DNA of 13,437 bases from Hyphomicrobiales bacterium (GTDB lineage: Bacteria > Pseudomonadota > Alphaproteobacteria > Rhizobiales > Beijerinckiaceae), in the NCBI GenBank assembly GCA_028290595.1, contig JAQGJO010000562.1, forward strand, positions 1 to 13,437, written 5' to 3'. The notes below the pieces were generated by a model. It saw only the letters and a list, made by a program, of their open reading frames with translations, had not been told where the DNA came from and searched no databases. Each line of letters begins with the position of its first letter. The first letter of the stretch is position 1. This document shows positions 6,653-13,437 of the stretch, one piece after another. The translations under genes were made by a program, and so were the position numbers.

Positions 6653-8734
6653 AAATTCGGTGTGGAGCCTGGCTCCGATCGCATGGACGGGGCCACGATC
6701 GGCGTTGTAGGCGGGATTGGCGATGAACTGGTAGTCCAGGCTCAGCCATGTCCGCTTGTTCAAAGCCAGTGAATAATACGTCTCGATGATTTGCTCCGGC
6801 CTGTAGTTCAACGCACCATCGCCAATCAGCAATCCGGTTCCGCCTGCGGCCAGAAAGGCCGCGTGGCTCGACGACAGCCCGTTGATCGCGCCGGCGATGC
6901 CAATCGTGTCGGACGGGCGATTCCACAATGTTCCCGCAATCGAGACGCCGGCCGAAAAGCTGCGGTCAATGTCGGTGAACGAAAGAATTTGGTTGCGGCC
7001 GTCGTTATAGCTCAGCCGCGCGAACACGCCGATGTCGTCAGTGATCTGCTGTTCGGCATTGGCATAGAAACCGCGTTTGGTGCGCAGCGACCGCGTGGCC
7101 GCGACAGCATCGTCAACGGTGATGCCCGGCATTATGGCGGCAAGCTGCAACGACTCGGTATAGTTCGCCGTATTGCCGCGATTGATGAACGCGCCAAGAC
7201 GCAACTTGCCCGGACGGCCGGCGAATTCAAACCGCCGCTCCACTTCAACAAGCGCGCCACCTGCCCTGCCGATACGTCCGTCAAAGGCATCGCTGTTGGG
7301 CGCGGTCGGCACTTGAAACAGGCCGGCGCGCACAGCCCAGTCGCGACGGTTGAAATCAGCGACAATGCCGTGCGTATAGCCCGGAAGATTGGCGGGAAAA
7401 TCGTAAGCGCCCGATCCCCAGATCGCCCAATTGGTGAAATTCATCCGCGGATCGTGGGCGTATTTATTGTCGTCGAAGATGTCGCCGATGGCGAACTTGC
7501 CGACCGTTATCGTCAACCGATTGATATCGCGTTCGCCGGCGATCTCGTTGGGGCCGTCTTCAACCTTTTCGCTGCCGCCGCCAAAGCCAAACGTCTGGCG
7601 GAAGAAATAGCGTTGCGGCCGCACGCCAGGACGAATGGCGCCGGCCTTCTGCGCCTCGCCGTTGAGAAACCCGCCTGCGCCAAGGGTTTGTCCGAGGCCG
7701 AAGCCGAAAGCCCATTCCGGATTGAAATAGAATTCGCCGCCTTCCCAGGCGCGATAGCCGAGATAGGCCGTCGTCGTCCATGTGGTGCGCGCCTGCCCCG
7801 GCACGAGGCTGTTGGCGCCGCGATAGGGTTCGCGAAAATTGTTGACTGCCTGCTGGAACCAGGTCGCCTGGGCGTGAATGCTGAAGTCCTTCAGCGGTTC
7901 GCTGTCGGCATCCACCGCGGCTTTCGTGGCCTTGGTATCAGGCCGCCAGATCAGCGAAATCGCAGCGCGATGATCGACCGGCCGCACCGACGCCACGACC
8001 GGCAGACCACCGGTGAGGACGCCAAGGCTGTAGGTACGCGCGGCATAATTTCCGAAGCGATATTCGATGCCGAGGCTGAGGCCGGGCGTGATCGCAGCCT
8101 CCAGACCGACGGCGCTGATAAACCCCGGGTGAACCTGCGTTGAGGAACTGACGGGAAGGCCGCCCGGATCAAGCGATGTCGCTCTCACTGAAGCCAGCCC
8201 CGGCCCTGCCGCGACATAAAGCAGATAGCCACGCGCGGCGATGCCGAAGCGGGCGAGCACGGCGCCCGACCAGGTCTGGCGCAGGCGCAGCACATCGTAT
8301 TCGGGCGCGATCGCACTGAGGCCCAGGCCGGGCGCCTGCACATTCGTCAGCGTCCGCGTCATGCTCGAATAGGCAATGTCCGCCTGCACACCGGCGACGA
8401 ACGGGCCCGACTGCCAGTCATAACCCAGATTGACCCCGACAAGACCAGGCGATGTGGGATTGGTGCCGCCGCTGCCGGTCGAAAAGCCGGAGGCCGCAAC
8501 GCCGCCGACGCCGACACCGGTGAAATCAAAGCGGCCGTATTTCGCGCCCGCACTGCCGTAGACGCCGATGCGCGGTCCGGCCCACAGGCGCGCGCAGTCA
8601 AGGCCGCCGCACAGCGCGCCGGGGTCAAACGATTGCGCGTGAACGGCGGACGGCGCGGCCAGAAGACCGGAAATTACCGCACCCGACAGAAGCGAGCGGA
8701 GTTGCCGCATCACGGCGGGGGCGCAGGGGAACAT
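6650..8734 (-). CDS. Tandem outer-membrane protein: Omp25-like barrel fused to OprB-type porin
   Basis: This 694-residue protein has a signal peptide (cleavage near VHAQ, 31-34) and two recognisable outer-membrane modules. Residues about 35-264 look like a small Omp25/Omp31-type barrel: LWAGPRIGVYGSAG, then LVGVNLGYDWQSGPFVAGVQADIAY (read as separate strands), and a closing strand ending AAISLIWRP (257-265). After a charged linker (266-282) comes an OprB carbohydrate-selective porin: HAQATWF with FREPYRGANSL (300-310), the hallmark LTITVGKFAIGDIFDDNKYAHDP region (407-429), NWAIWGSGAYDFPAN (435-449) and a terminal HTEF, giving the C-terminal Phe needed for barrel assembly. ATG at 8734 has GGAATGAG upstream; ATG at 8710 lacks one. 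It probably admits sugars or similar small solutes; the role of the N-terminal barrel is unknown. Module identities are firm, function less so. Confidence 0.88.
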   Translation of the reverse strand: MFPCAPAVMRQLRSLLSGAVISGLLAAPSAVHAQSFDPGALCGGLDCARLWAGPRIGVYGSAGAKYGRFDFTGVGVGGVAASGFSTGSGGTNPTSPGLVGVNLGYDWQSGPFVAGVQADIAYSSMTRTLTNVQAPGLGLSAIAPEYDVLRLRQTWSGAVLARFGIAARGYLLYVAAGPGLASVRATSLDPGGLPVSSSTQVHPGFISAVGLEAAITPGLSLGIEYRFGNYAARTYSLGVLTGGLPVVASVRPVDHRAAISLIWRPDTKATKAAVDADSEPLKDFSIHAQATWFQQAVNNFREPYRGANSLVPGQARTTWTTTAYLGYRAWEGGEFYFNPEWAFGFGLGQTLGAGGFLNGEAQKAGAIRPGVRPQRYFFRQTFGFGGGSEKVEDGPNEIAGERDINRLTITVGKFAIGDIFDDNKYAHDPRMNFTNWAIWGSGAYDFPANLPGYTHGIVADFNRRDWAVRAGLFQVPTAPNSDAFDGRIGRAGGALVEVERRFEFAGRPGKLRLGAFINRGNTANYTESLQLAAIMPGITVDDAVAATRSLRTKRGFYANAEQQITDDIGVFARLSYNDGRNQILSFTDIDRSFSAGVSIAGTLWNRPSDTIGIAGAINGLSSSHAAFLAAGGTGLLIGDGALNYRPEQIIETYYSLALNKRTWLSLDYQFIANPAYNADRGPVHAIGARLHTEF

Positions 8735-8766
8735 GAACTCATTCCAAATGAAGCATATAGTTGAAG

Positions 8767-8795
8767 ATGTAGCCTAGGCTTCATATTCGTGTCAA
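8767..8795 (-). promoter_or_regulatory. Promoter of the tandem porin gene with overlapping palindrome
   Basis: On the minus strand TTGACA (8795-8790) is a perfect -35, followed after 17 bases by CTACAT (8772-8767), one mismatch from the alphaproteobacterial CTATAT -10. This would give a leader of roughly 26 bases before the ATG at 8734. The perfect palindrome AGCCTAGGCT (8771-8780) lies between them and touches the -10, where a bound repressor would block RNA polymerase. ATGAAGC (8748-8754) and GCTTCAT (8778-8784) form a further inverted pair around it. Confidence 0.5.
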
Positions 8796-8855
8796 TATAG
8801 CACGGCCTTGGCAAAAGGGGAGCCCGCGTTCGACGAGGATCAAATCGTGAAGCTG

Positions 8856-8886
8856 TTGACACATCATCGTTATCTGACCGTAGTCT
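8856..8886 (+). promoter_or_regulatory. Putative promoter of the single OprB porin gene
   Basis: TTGACA (8856-8861) is a perfect -35 on the + strand; the best -10 is TAGTCT (8881-8886) at a long 19-base spacing, so only the -35 is convincing. Just downstream, GGAAT (8891-8895) and ATTCC (8901-8905) form a small inverted repeat with a five-base loop. ATTCCAA here (8901-8907) recurs at 8741-8747 next to the divergent gene's start, possibly a shared site. Confidence 0.35.
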
Positions 8887-8928
8887 AAGCGGAATGTCGT
8901 ATTCCAACCGAAGTCCTGCACCGGCCCC

Positions 8929-10281
8929 ATGATCAAATGCTTGCCTTTCGCCGTACGCGCATTGCGGCCGATCATCGTGGCTGCGGGCCTTGGGGCATTG
9001 GCGTCGCAAACCGCCTTGGCGCAGACCGTTTTCGAGGAAGTGCCGTGGCGTAAGGCGCTTGAGGCGCGCGGCATCACGCTTGGTCTTAACGAACAATCGG
9101 AAATCTGGACCAACTTCGCCGGCGGCGTGCGCCGGGGAGCGACATTCAACGGCCTGACCACAGCAACCATCGATCTCGACCTCGACAAGCTGGCCGGTCT
9201 CAAGAAGACCCACTTTTACGCCAGCATGTTCCAGATTCACGGACGGGAGCCGTCGCTGAACATGGTCGGCACCCTGCAGCCGGTCAGCAACATCGAGGCC
9301 ACCCGCGCCACACGCCTCTATAGTGCGTGGATGGAGACCTTGCTGCTCGACGACAGGCTGTCGTTGCGCGTCGGCCAGCAAGGCGCAAACGACGAGTTCA
9401 TGGTGGGACAGCAGAGCGCGTTCCTGCTGAATTCGAGCTTCGGCTATCCCGCGCTGGCCGCAGCCAACCTGCCGTCCGGCGGCCCCAATTATCCGATCGC
9501 CACGCCGATGGTGCGCGCCAAATACAAGCTGACCGACGAGTTGACGGTTATCGGCGCCGTGTTCAACGGCGATCCGGCCGGTCCCGGCATCGGCGATCCG
9601 CAAAAGCGCAATCGCACCGGCACATCGTTCCGGGTGAAAGACCCTGTGCTCTATTTCCTCGAACTCTGGCTGGACCAGAACCAGGGCGAAGGCGCGCAAG
9701 GACTGCCGCGCACCCTCAAGATCGGCGCCTGGCATCACACCGGCACGTTCGCCGATCAACGCTACGACAATACGGGTGGACTGCTCGCCATTACCGGCGG
9801 CACGCCGCGCATGCACAAAGGCAACACCGCTTTCTATGCGCTCGTCGACCAGATGCTCTGGCAGCGGCCGGGAACGCGCGATCAGGGCATCGGCGTTTTC
9901 GCCTTGCTGATGGGGGCGCCCAGCGATCGCAACCTCGTCAGTCTCTATGCTGAATGGGGCGTGACCTTCAAAGCGCCGTTGGCGACCCGTCCAAACGACT
10001 TCCTGGGACTGGCGTTCAGCCTGTTGCGCACTAGCGGTCACGGCAAAAATTTTTACCTGGACGGTTTCGTCGCGGCCACGGGACTGATGCCGATCAAGCC
10101 TTACGAACTGTCGGTCGAGCTTTCCTATCGCTACCAGCATTCGGACTGGCTGACGATCCAGCCGTCGCTTCAATACACCATCAACCCCGGCGCTGGTTTG
10201 CCGCTGGCGGCCACGGGAAACCAGCAGACCAATCTGCGCAACGCGTGGACGTTTGGCGTTCGTTCGACTTTGACGTTCTGA
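8929..10281 (+). CDS. Carbohydrate-selective porin, OprB family
   Basis: This 450-residue protein is predicted to be an outer-membrane barrel of the OprB family, whose members let sugars and similar small solutes into the periplasm. A Sec signal peptide is clear, with cleavage likely after QTALA (27-31). Family features include the N-terminal RGITLGLNEQSEIW and GLTTATIDLDLDKLAGL, then YSAWMETLLLDDRLSLRVGQ, NSSFGYPAL and the later NTAFYALVDQMLWQRPG. The chain ends TFGVRSTLTF, with the terminal Phe used for barrel assembly, so it is complete. The ATG at 8929 has no good Shine-Dalgarno sequence; it is kept because it gives a well-formed signal peptide. The gene is divergent from the tandem porin, sharing a 194-base control region, and converges on the ABC ATPase gene with 29 bases between stops and no obvious terminator hairpin. 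Substrate is not readable from sequence. Confidence 0.92.
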   Translation: MIKCLPFAVRALRPIIVAAGLGALASQTALAQTVFEEVPWRKALEARGITLGLNEQSEIWTNFAGGVRRGATFNGLTTATIDLDLDKLAGLKKTHFYASMFQIHGREPSLNMVGTLQPVSNIEATRATRLYSAWMETLLLDDRLSLRVGQQGANDEFMVGQQSAFLLNSSFGYPALAAANLPSGGPNYPIATPMVRAKYKLTDELTVIGAVFNGDPAGPGIGDPQKRNRTGTSFRVKDPVLYFLELWLDQNQGEGAQGLPRTLKIGAWHHTGTFADQRYDNTGGLLAITGGTPRMHKGNTAFYALVDQMLWQRPGTRDQGIGVFALLMGAPSDRNLVSLYAEWGVTFKAPLATRPNDFLGLAFSLLRTSGHGKNFYLDGFVAATGLMPIKPYELSVELSYRYQHSDWLTIQPSLQYTINPGAGLPLAATGNQQTNLRNAWTFGVRSTLTF

Positions 10282-10310
10282 CATGACAGCCCCCTACGTC
10301 AGACCGGTAA

Positions 10311-11615
10311 TCAGACCGGATTGTCGAGACTGAACTGATCGGCATCCTCGTCATAGGCGAAGACTTCGGCGTAACGGCCCCACTGGATCACCGTCTTCAG
10401 AGTTTGCGCGGCATAGTCCTCGGACATGAAATCTTCCAGCTCGTCGCGGAAGCGGCGGGCGGGCGCCAGATGGGTCGCCCGGTCATCGAGCACACGCCGG
10501 ATATGGGCTGCGAGCGGGACGTAACTGAGCAATTGCTGGGCGAAGAGCTGCTTGCGCTGGTCGACTTCGGCATCGACATACCGACGCGCCGCCGGCAACA
10601 GTTTGAGATCGCCTCCCTCGAGTTCGGCAAAGCGCAGCAATTGCACCACTTCGGCGATCGGAAACAAATCATCGGCCTCGTATTGAAGCTCGCTGGCGAG
10701 CTGCGGCAGATCGGCTTTGCCGTTATACGGGCCGGCCGAGACTGCCTCCAGAAGGCCGGCGAGCGCATTCGTCGAGACCCTTGGCAGCGCCATGCCGATC
10801 CCCATTCCCTGAAACATCCCGTCGCGCGGCTGGCCCGGCGTCGCCTTTGTGGTCATCCGCACATAGATATCTTCGACCAGGGCGCGGAACGCCGGATCCT
10901 GGCGGTTGCGCGGATGCGGCAGATCGACCTTGATTTCTGAAGCCACGCGCCCAGGGTTTGACGAGAACACGAGAATGCGATCGCACATCAGCACCGCTTC
11001 CTCGATGTTGTGCGTCACGATCAGGATCGACTTGATCGGCATGCGGCCCTCGGACCAGAGGTCGAGAAGATCGGTGCGCAATGTCTCGGCCGTCAGCACG
11101 TCGAGCGCCGAGAAGGGTTCGTCCATCAGCAGAATGTCAGGATCGACGACCAACGCGCGCGCAAGGCCGACGCGCTGGCGCATGCCGCCCGACAGCTCCT
11201 TCGGATAGGCGCTCTCGAAGCCGTCGAGGCCGATGAGATCGATGGCGGCCAGCGCCCGCTTGCGACGTTCCTCCGCCGGCACGCGTTTGGCCTCGAGCCC
11301 GACCTCGACGTTCTGCAGAACGGTCAGCCAGGGAAACAGCGCAAAGCTCTGGAAGACCATGCTGACGCTGGCCTTGCGCTCCGCCTCACCATGCGGGAAA
11401 TCAACGATGCCTTGCGTCGGCACAATCAGTCCGGCGATCGAGCGCAGCAGGGTCGACTTACCCGAACCGGAGCGGCCGAGCAGACCGACAATCTCATTGT
11501 CGAACAGAGTGAGATCGACATTGTCGAGCACGAGTAGTCCTGGCGCATCAGCGTTTCCGTAAACGTGACGGACGGCGCGGACCTCAACGAGCGGATGGTT
11601 TTGAACGAGGTTCAT
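10311..11615 (-). CDS. ABC transporter ATPase, NrtD/SsuB type, with C-terminal AAA-associated domain
   Basis: This 434-residue cytoplasmic subunit powers an importer of the nitrate/sulfonate/taurine class. The nucleotide-binding domain (about 10-255) is intact: Walker A GRSGSGKST (47-55), Q-loop Gln89 in MVFQSFALFPWLTVLQNV (86-103), signature LSGGMRQR (141-148), Walker B ILLMDEP (161-167) and H-loop His202. Residues about 280-425 form an extra domain that looks like the AAA-associated C-terminal domain (PF09821); its function is unsettled and may be regulatory. The frame is open back to 11702, but I chose ATG at 11615 because AGGAAGAGGAG stands directly upstream and the protein then starts next to the conserved fold. 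It follows the fused permease gene by 19 bases, so both are one operon. Ordinary family members are about 260 residues; the surplus is the C-terminal domain. Confidence 0.93.
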   Translation of the reverse strand: MNLVQNHPLVEVRAVRHVYGNADAPGLLVLDNVDLTLFDNEIVGLLGRSGSGKSTLLRSIAGLIVPTQGIVDFPHGEAERKASVSMVFQSFALFPWLTVLQNVEVGLEAKRVPAEERRKRALAAIDLIGLDGFESAYPKELSGGMRQRVGLARALVVDPDILLMDEPFSALDVLTAETLRTDLLDLWSEGRMPIKSILIVTHNIEEAVLMCDRILVFSSNPGRVASEIKVDLPHPRNRQDPAFRALVEDIYVRMTTKATPGQPRDGMFQGMGIGMALPRVSTNALAGLLEAVSAGPYNGKADLPQLASELQYEADDLFPIAEVVQLLRFAELEGGDLKLLPAARRYVDAEVDQRKQLFAQQLLSYVPLAAHIRRVLDDRATHLAPARRFRDELEDFMSEDYAAQTLKTVIQWGRYAEVFAYDEDADQFSLDNPV

Positions 11616-11634
11616 GACGTGCTCCTCTTCCTGA

Positions 11635-13389
11635 TCAATCGAGACGCAGACGGCGCTCGGCATAGCGATACATCGGACGCCACAGGAGGCGGTTGACGGC
11701 AATGACGAAGACGCTCATCACCGCAATGCCCAGCGCCACGCGCGGATAATCGCCGGCCGTCGTAGCCTTGGCGATGAAAGAGCCGAGCCCGACCGCTTCA
11801 AGATGCCGGTCTCCCCAGGAAACGGCTTCGGCGACGATGCTGGCGTTCCACGAGCCGCCGGTGGCGGTCAGCGCGCCGGTGACATAATAGGGAAAGATCG
11901 CCGGCAGCGTGACCTGCCGCCACCATTGCCAGCCGCGAATGCCGAATATGCCCGCGGCTTCCTTCATGTCGGTGGGAATGGCGCTGGCGCCGGCAATGAC
12001 ATTGAACAGAATGTACCATTGCGTGCCGAGCACCATCAGCGGCGACAGCCAGATGTTGGGATCGAGACGAAAGGCGACAATGGCGGTCACAGCAAAGGGA
12101 AACAGCACATTGGCGGGGAAGGCCGCGAGAAACTGCGCCAGCGGCTGCAGCCGCTCGGCCCAGGCCGGCCGCAGGCCGATCCAGACGCCGATCGGCACCC
12201 AGATCAGGCTGGCAATGGCGATCAAAACGATGACGCGCGTCAGAGTGGCGAGGCCGAGACCGAACGTCGTCAGCACATCGCCCCAGGAGAGCGAGCGGGC
12301 GATAAAATTCTGCAGCACCCACGCAGCCCACAGGCAGGCGATGGCGATGACCGCGAGCCATAGGACGTTCAGCGCCCTATCGGCCACGCCGCCGGCGCGG
12401 ATCGGCGGCGCAGGCGGAAGCCTCGGCCAATTGAAAGCGGGAAGATTGCGGATGGGCCAGGTGAGCGCAGCGAACAGACGCCGCAACAGCCGCGTGCGGC
12501 GGATGAGATCGTAAAGCCATGAGCTGGGACGCGCCTGCGACGCCGTCTGCTCGAAGCGGAATTTATCCGCCCAGGCGACGATCGGCCGGAACACGAGTTG
12601 ATCGTAAAGCACGATGACCACCGCCATGGCGAGGACCGCAAGCCCGATGGCCTTGAAATCCTCGTTGGCGATCGCGATCGACAGCCACGAGCCGATGCCA
12701 GGCAGGGTGACCGTCGTGTCGCCGACGGTGATGGCTTCGGAGGCGACGACGAAGAACCAGCCGCCCGACATCGACATCATCGTGTTCCAGACCAGGCCCG
12801 GCATGGCGAACGGCAGTTCCAGGCGCACGAAGCGCCGCCAGGGCGAAAAGCCGAACTGGCGCGCCACCTCGTCGAGATCGGCCGGGATCGTGCGCAGCGA
12901 CTGATAGAAGCTGAACGTCATGTTCCAGGCCTGGCTGGTGAAGATGGCGAAGATCGCCGCGCATTCCACGCCAAGCTCGCGGCCTGGAAACAGGCCCATG
13001 AAAAACGTCACGGTGAAGGTCAGAAAGCCGAGAACCGGCACCGACTGCAGGATGTCGAGCGCCGGTACGATGACCAGTTCGGCTTTGCGGCTCTTGGCCG
13101 CCAGGGTGGCCACCACAAAGGTGAACACAAGCGAAGCGGCAAGCGCCGCGAACATGCGCAACGTCGTCAGCAAGGCATATTCCGGCAAGCGCGCCGGATC
13201 GAGCACGACAGGCTGGGATTGCAGATGCGCGAGCGGCTGCCCCATCTGCTCGGCGCCCTGCACGACCAGCACGGCCGCCGCAGCAAGCAGCAGAAAAGCG
13301 ATCAGATCTGCCCAGGACAGCGCGCCGCCTTTGCGCATAAAGCGCGCGAGCGGTCGAGCATCCTTGGAATCTTCGAAAAAGAAGACCAC
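11635..13389 (-). CDS. ABC transporter permease with two fused membrane domains
   Basis: This 584-residue inner-membrane protein is two BPD_transp_1 permease halves joined in one chain, so it can form the whole transmembrane pore that is usually a dimer. Half one (about 25-275) carries its ATPase-contact EAA loop at 171-198 (DLDEVARQFGFSPWRRF then LELPFAMPG). Half two (about 335-575) carries it at 474-503 (DMKEAAGIFGIRGWQWW then VTLPAIFPYY). The linker (276-334) is basic and Pro-rich. The fold resembles nitrate/sulfonate/taurine permeases (SsuC/NrtB/TauC). The start is GTG at 13389, with GAGGTGA at a good distance upstream. The next gene on the strand, 19 bases after the stop, is the matching ATPase. 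No substrate-binding protein is in view; it may lie right of the window. The substrate cannot be assigned. Confidence 0.92.
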   Translation of the reverse strand: MVFFFEDSKDARPLARFMRKGGALSWADLIAFLLLAAAAVLVVQGAEQMGQPLAHLQSQPVVLDPARLPEYALLTTLRMFAALAASLVFTFVVATLAAKSRKAELVIVPALDILQSVPVLGFLTFTVTFFMGLFPGRELGVECAAIFAIFTSQAWNMTFSFYQSLRTIPADLDEVARQFGFSPWRRFVRLELPFAMPGLVWNTMMSMSGGWFFVVASEAITVGDTTVTLPGIGSWLSIAIANEDFKAIGLAVLAMAVVIVLYDQLVFRPIVAWADKFRFEQTASQARPSSWLYDLIRRTRLLRRLFAALTWPIRNLPAFNWPRLPPAPPIRAGGVADRALNVLWLAVIAIACLWAAWVLQNFIARSLSWGDVLTTFGLGLATLTRVIVLIAIASLIWVPIGVWIGLRPAWAERLQPLAQFLAAFPANVLFPFAVTAIVAFRLDPNIWLSPLMVLGTQWYILFNVIAGASAIPTDMKEAAGIFGIRGWQWWRQVTLPAIFPYYVTGALTATGGSWNASIVAEAVSWGDRHLEAVGLGSFIAKATTAGDYPRVALGIAVMSVFVIAVNRLLWRPMYRYAERRLRLD

Positions 13390-13437
13390 GGCTCACCTCA
13401 TTTCGGCCGCGTCGGCCGCCACGAGAGAGCCTGGAAA

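Noticed and set aside
6429..6926. Upstream extension of the efflux lipoprotein frame.
   Set aside because: It would overlap the tandem porin gene and bury the lipoprotein signal about 200 residues inside the chain.
6791..8143. 450-residue open + frame antisense to the tandem porin gene.
   Set aside because: High-GC shadow frame; the opposite strand has clear OprB and Omp25-like motifs, a signal peptide and a promoter, whereas this frame shows no family motif.
8710..10284. 524-residue open - frame covering the single OprB porin gene.
   Set aside because: The + strand encodes an unmistakable OprB porin with signal peptide and terminal Phe; the antisense frame is low-complexity Arg/Gln-rich with no recognisable domain.
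10282..10310. Terminator between the OprB gene and the converging ABC ATPase gene.
   Set aside because: The 29 bases hold only a short direct repeat of CAGACCGG running past the stop and no stable hairpin with a T-run.
11616..11702. Longer N-terminus of the ABC ATPase starting at 11702.
   Set aside because: It would overlap the permease gene by 68 bases, while ATG at 11615 has a strong Shine-Dalgarno and leads straight into the conserved fold.
13393..13437. Possible tail of a further leftward gene at the right edge, 14 codons then TGA just before the permease start.
   Set aside because: Too short to recognise; another minus-strand frame over the same bases also ends in a stop, so an upstream gene cannot be distinguished from leader sequence.

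Overview
The window is a 13.4-kb GC-rich stretch of chromosome. It most probably comes from an alphaproteobacterium of the order Hyphomicrobiales (Rhizobiales), near Bradyrhizobiaceae or Xanthobacteraceae. This is inferred from the plant-type glutamate-cysteine ligase, a DUF6101-like protein, an alphaproteobacterial UbiA with a GTG start, Omp25-like and OprB-like porins, and a heptamer repeat and REP-like hairpin of the kind common in these genomes. No search could be run, so the taxon is an inference.

Left part (1-4175), housekeeping. The 3' end of gshA (glutathione synthesis) runs in from the left edge. Six bases after its stop lies a 79-bp heptamer-repeat hairpin. A DUF6101-like gene (+) converges on ubiA (-; ubiquinone synthesis). 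ubiA is translationally coupled (GTGA overlap) to an upstream gene for a small exported four-cysteine protein. rsmE (16S rRNA m3U methyltransferase, +) is divergent from that pair.

Middle and right part (4176-13389), envelope transport. A small exported protein (+) carries the N-terminal signature of alphaproteobacterial porins but no barrel. It converges, across a REP-like hairpin, on a NodT-type outer-membrane efflux lipoprotein (-). Upstream of that on the same strand is a 694-residue tandem outer-membrane protein: an Omp25-like small barrel fused to an OprB-type carbohydrate porin. A second, single-domain OprB porin is transcribed divergently from it. The 194-bp gap between them holds recognisable promoter elements and a perfect palindrome overlapping one of them. 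The second porin converges on a two-gene ABC importer operon (-): a 584-residue permease with two fused membrane domains, then a NrtD/SsuB-type ATPase with a C-terminal AAA-associated domain. No substrate-binding protein is visible.

Taken together, 4393-13389 looks like an accessory envelope block: two outer-membrane porins, an orphan efflux duct, a porin-motif mini-protein and an inner-membrane importer. Whether the parts act on one substrate is inference. No tRNA, rRNA, CRISPR array, insertion sequence or phage gene was recognised.
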